Assembly (NCBI RefSeq): GCF_040838345.1
Contig: NZ_JBAKFF010000001.1
Span: 1,674,001 to 1,738,000, forward strand
DNA from: Spiribacter sp. 1M189
GTDB taxonomy: Bacteria; Pseudomonadota; Gammaproteobacteria; Nitrococcales; Nitrococcaceae
Direction: 5' to 3'
Length of the DNA: 64,000 bases
Below are positions 61,736 to 64,000 of this stretch, one piece after another (the stretch's first letter is position 1; the number at the start of each line of letters is the position of its first letter). The notes beneath the pieces were generated by a model that was not told the DNA's origin, did not search any database, and worked only from the letters and a program-made list of their open reading frames with translations. The translations under genes were made by a program, and so were the position numbers.

Positions 61736-63277
61736 ATGCAACTTAATCCCACGGAAATCAGCGACCTGATCAAACAGCGCATCGAGAACTTCGAAGCGGT
61801 GGCCGAGGCCCGCAATGAGGGTACGGTCGTCAGCGTCACTGACGGCATCGTGCGTATCCACGGCCTCAGCGATGTGATGCAGGGCGAGATGCTGGAGTTT
61901 CCCGGCGACACCTTCGGAATGGCGCTCAACCTCGAGCGCGATTCGGTTGGCGCCGTGGTGCTTGGCGATTACTCCCACCTCAGCGAGGGTGATGCGGTTC
62001 GTACGACCGGCCGCATCCTCGAGGTGCCGATCGGCGAAGGTCTGCTGGGCCGCGTCGTCAATGCCCTCGGTGAGCCGATCGACGGCAAGGGTGCCGTACC
62101 GTCGGATTCCACCGCCCCGGTGGAGAAGGTCGCCCCCGGCGTGATTGCCCGCCAGTCCGTCGACCAGCCTGTCCAGACCGGTCTCAAGGCCATCGATTCC
62201 ATGGTTCCGGTGGGCCGCGGGCAGCGCGAGCTCATCATCGGTGACCGCCAGACCGGCAAGACGGCCGTCGCCATTGACGCGATCATCAACCAGAAGGGCA
62301 CCGGCATTAAGTGCATCTACGTGGCGGTGGGCCAGAAGGCCTCCTCCATCGCCAACGTGGTGCGCAAGCTCGAAGAATACGGCGCCCTGGAGCACACTAT
62401 CGTCGTGGCCGCCTCCGCGGCGGAATCGGCGGCGCTGCAGTTCATTGCGCCCTATGCCGGCTGCACGATGGGCGAGTTCTTCCGGGACCGCGGCGAAGAC
62501 GCCCTGATCATTTACGACGATCTCTCGAAGCAGGCCGTCGCCTACCGGCAGGTCTCGCTTCTGCTGCGTCGTCCGCCGGGCCGTGAGGCATTCCCCGGTG
62601 ACGTGTTCTACCTCCATTCGCGCCTGCTCGAGCGCGCCGCCCGGATCAACGAGGCGGAGGTCGAGCGGCTGACGAATGGCGAGGTCAAGGGCAAGACCGG
62701 ATCGCTGACGGCACTGCCGATCATCGAAACCCAGGCCGGTGACGTGTCCGCCTTCGTGCCCACGAACGTCATCTCCATCACCGATGGCCAGATCTACCTG
62801 GAGACCGACCTGTTCAACGCGGGTGTTCGACCGGCCATCAACGCCGGCCTTTCGGTCTCGCGTGTCGGTGGCTCGGCACAGACCAAGATCATCAAGAAGC
62901 TGGGCGGCGGTATCCGCCTCGCCCTGGCGCAGTATCGTGAGCTGGCGGCATTCGCGCAGTTCGCATCGGATCTTGACGAGTCCACCCGCAAGCAGCTCGA
63001 GCGCGGCCAGCGCGCGATGGAGGTGCTCAAGCAGGGTCAGTACGCGCCCCTGTCGGTCGCCTTCATGGCGATCTCGCTCTATGCGCTCAACGAGGGCTAC
63101 CTCGACGAGCTGGAGCTCAAGAAGGTCGGTGACTTCGAGGCCGCGCTGCATCAGTACATGGCCAACAACTACGCCGATCTGGTCAAGCAGATCAACGACA
63201 CCGGCGATTACAGCGATGACATCCAGTCCCAGCTCAAGAAAGCGATGGATGATTTCGTGGCGACGGGTACCTGGTAA
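61736..63277 (+). CDS. atpA: ATP synthase F1 subunit alpha
   Basis: Nucleotide-binding, mainly regulatory F1 subunit, 513 residues. [19 protein letters not shown] start, Walker [12 protein letters not shown], and the alpha/beta signature with [20 protein letters not shown]. 13 nt after atpH. Confidence 0.98.
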   Translation: MQLNPTEISDLIKQRIENFEAVAEARNEGTVVSVTDGIVRIHGLSDVMQGEMLEFPGDTFGMALNLERDSVGAVVLGDYSHLSEGDAVRTTGRILEVPIGEGLLGRVVNALGEPIDGKGAVPSDSTAPVEKVAPGVIARQSVDQPVQTGLKAIDSMVPVGRGQRELIIGDRQTGKTAVAIDAIINQKGTGIKCIYVAVGQKASSIANVVRKLEEYGALEHTIVVAASAAESAALQFIAPYAGCTMGEFFRDRGEDALIIYDDLSKQAVAYRQVSLLLRRPPGREAFPGDVFYLHSRLLERAARINEAEVERLTNGEVKGKTGSLTALPIIETQAGDVSAFVPTNVISITDGQIYLETDLFNAGVRPAINAGLSVSRVGGSAQTKIIKKLGGGIRLALAQYRELAAFAQFASDLDESTRKQLERGQRAMEVLKQGQYAPLSVAFMAISLYALNEGYLDELELKKVGDFEAALHQYMANNYADLVKQINDTGDYSDDIQSQLKKAMDDFVATGTW

Positions 63278-63299
63278 AGGCATTTAAGGTAGGAACGGC

Positions 63300-64000
63300 A
63301 TGTCCGGCGCAAAGGAAATCCGCACTCAGATAAAGAGTGTGAGCAACACGCAGAAGATCACCACGGCCATGGAGATGGTCGCGGCGTCGAAGATGCGTGG
63401 TGCCCAGCAGCGTATGCACGCTGCCCTGCCCTACGCCGAGAAGATGCGGCAGGTCATCGGCCATCTGGCCGAGGCGAACCCGGAATACCGGCATCCTTTC
63501 CTGGTCCGCCATGACGAAGTCAAGCGGATCGGGTACATCATTGTCTCCAGCGATCGGGGCCTCTGCGGTGGGCTGAACAACAATCTGTTCCGGGCCATCA
63601 TCAAGGAACTCCGTGATCACGAGAATGCCGGTCAGGAAGCGCGGCTCTGCACCGTCGGGTCCAAGGCCATACAGTTCTTCGGCCGCCTGTCCGCCCCCAT
63701 CATTGCCGAGGTGTCCCAGCTCGGTGACACGCCGCATCTGCAGGATCTTATCGGCACCCTCAAGGTGATGATGGATCAGTATGCGGACGGCGAGCTGGAC
63801 CGGGTGGTCATCTGCTACAACCGCTTCGTCAATACGATGACGCAGACCCCGACCATCGAGCAGATCCTGCCGCTGCCGCCCACCGAATCGGAAACGGTCC
63901 GGGACCGTGCCCACAGCTGGGACTATGTCTACGAACCGTCGGCCGCGCAGGCGCTGGATCTGCTGCTCGAGCGTTATATCGAGTCGCTGGTCTACCAGTC
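63300..64000 (+). CDS. atpG: ATP synthase F1 subunit gamma (3' end outside window)
   Basis: Central rotor shaft of F1. Open to the window end; 233 complete codons visible of an expected ~290. ATG at 63300 with AGGTAGGAACGGC upstream. [20 protein letters not shown] and [16 protein letters not shown] are diagnostic. atpD and atpC are expected next. Confidence 0.96.
   Translation, partial: MSGAKEIRTQIKSVSNTQKITTAMEMVAASKMRGAQQRMHAALPYAEKMRQVIGHLAEANPEYRHPFLVRHDEVKRIGYIIVSSDRGLCGGLNNNLFRAIIKELRDHENAGQEARLCTVGSKAIQFFGRLSAPIIAEVSQLGDTPHLQDLIGTLKVMMDQYADGELDRVVICYNRFVNTMTQTPTIEQILPLPPTESETVRDRAHSWDYVYEPSAAQALDLLLERYIESLVYQ

Noticed and set aside
61712-63283. 523-codon minus-strand frame opposite atpA
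   Set aside because: Exact shadow of atpA, whose protein is unmistakable. Similar shadows lie opposite glnA, gyrB, lpdA and gdhB.

Overview
The window is a high-GC (roughly 60-65% by eye), very compact gammaproteobacterial chromosome segment spanning the replication-origin region. Gene content and order match the Pseudomonas/Ectothiorhodospiraceae arrangement around dnaA. The tight packing, many 4-nt stop/start overlaps, acidic linkers and large NAD-glutamate dehydrogenase suggest a small-genome halophile such as Spiribacter or a relative. That name is an inference from overall appearance, not a database match. No phage, insertion sequence, CRISPR array, tRNA or rRNA was seen.

Layout. 1-13.1 kb (+): pyruvate dehydrogenase E2 (cut by the window start) and a lipoyl-carrying E3, an unusual FabH-like ketoacyl synthase, GDH2-type glutamate dehydrogenase, an alpha/beta hydrolase, hybrid malic enzyme MaeB and a quinone oxidoreductase. 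13.1-18.0 kb (-): an AlgR-like regulator with a degenerate receiver, then hemC-hemD-hemX-hemY. 18.2-19.6 kb (+): argH, diverging from the regulator as in Pseudomonas, but without algZ. 19.6-29.6 kb: a carboxylesterase (-), then lptM-lysA-dapF-DUF484-xerC, hslVU-DUF971 and ubiE-ubiJ-ubiB (+). 29.6-37.1 kb: envC-ctpA (-), yibN-secB-gpsA (+), trmL (-) and ntrBC (-). 37.1-39.4 kb: a 623-bp repeat-rich intergenic region, then glnA with its sigma-54/NtrC control region. 39.4-43.7 kb (+): glyQ-glyS-gmhB-plsC. 43.7-49.9 kb (-): dnaA-dnaN-recF-gyrB. 50.1-64 kb (+): rpmH-rnpA-yidD-yidC-mnmE, corA (-), mnmG-rsmG-parA-parB and the ATP synthase operon atpIBEFHAG, with atpG cut by the window end.

How the parts fit. 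The origin is most likely in the dnaA-dnaN gap, which has a perfect DnaA box beside an AT-rich stretch. ParA and ParB are encoded on one side of it. Two parS-type palindromes lie on the other side, both inside recF. NtrB, NtrC and GlnA form a nitrogen circuit: two NtrC sites and a sigma-54 promoter precede glnA, and a further NtrC palindrome precedes ntrB. Several divergent or isolated operons start from a -10 hexamer TATACT followed by a GC-rich discriminator.

This is mainly core genome. The items most worth a second look are the FabH-like protein lacking the usual His and Asn, the orphan AlgR pseudo-receiver without AlgZ, the paired parS sites in recF, the intergenic repeat family between glnA and ntrB, and the shared promoter architecture.
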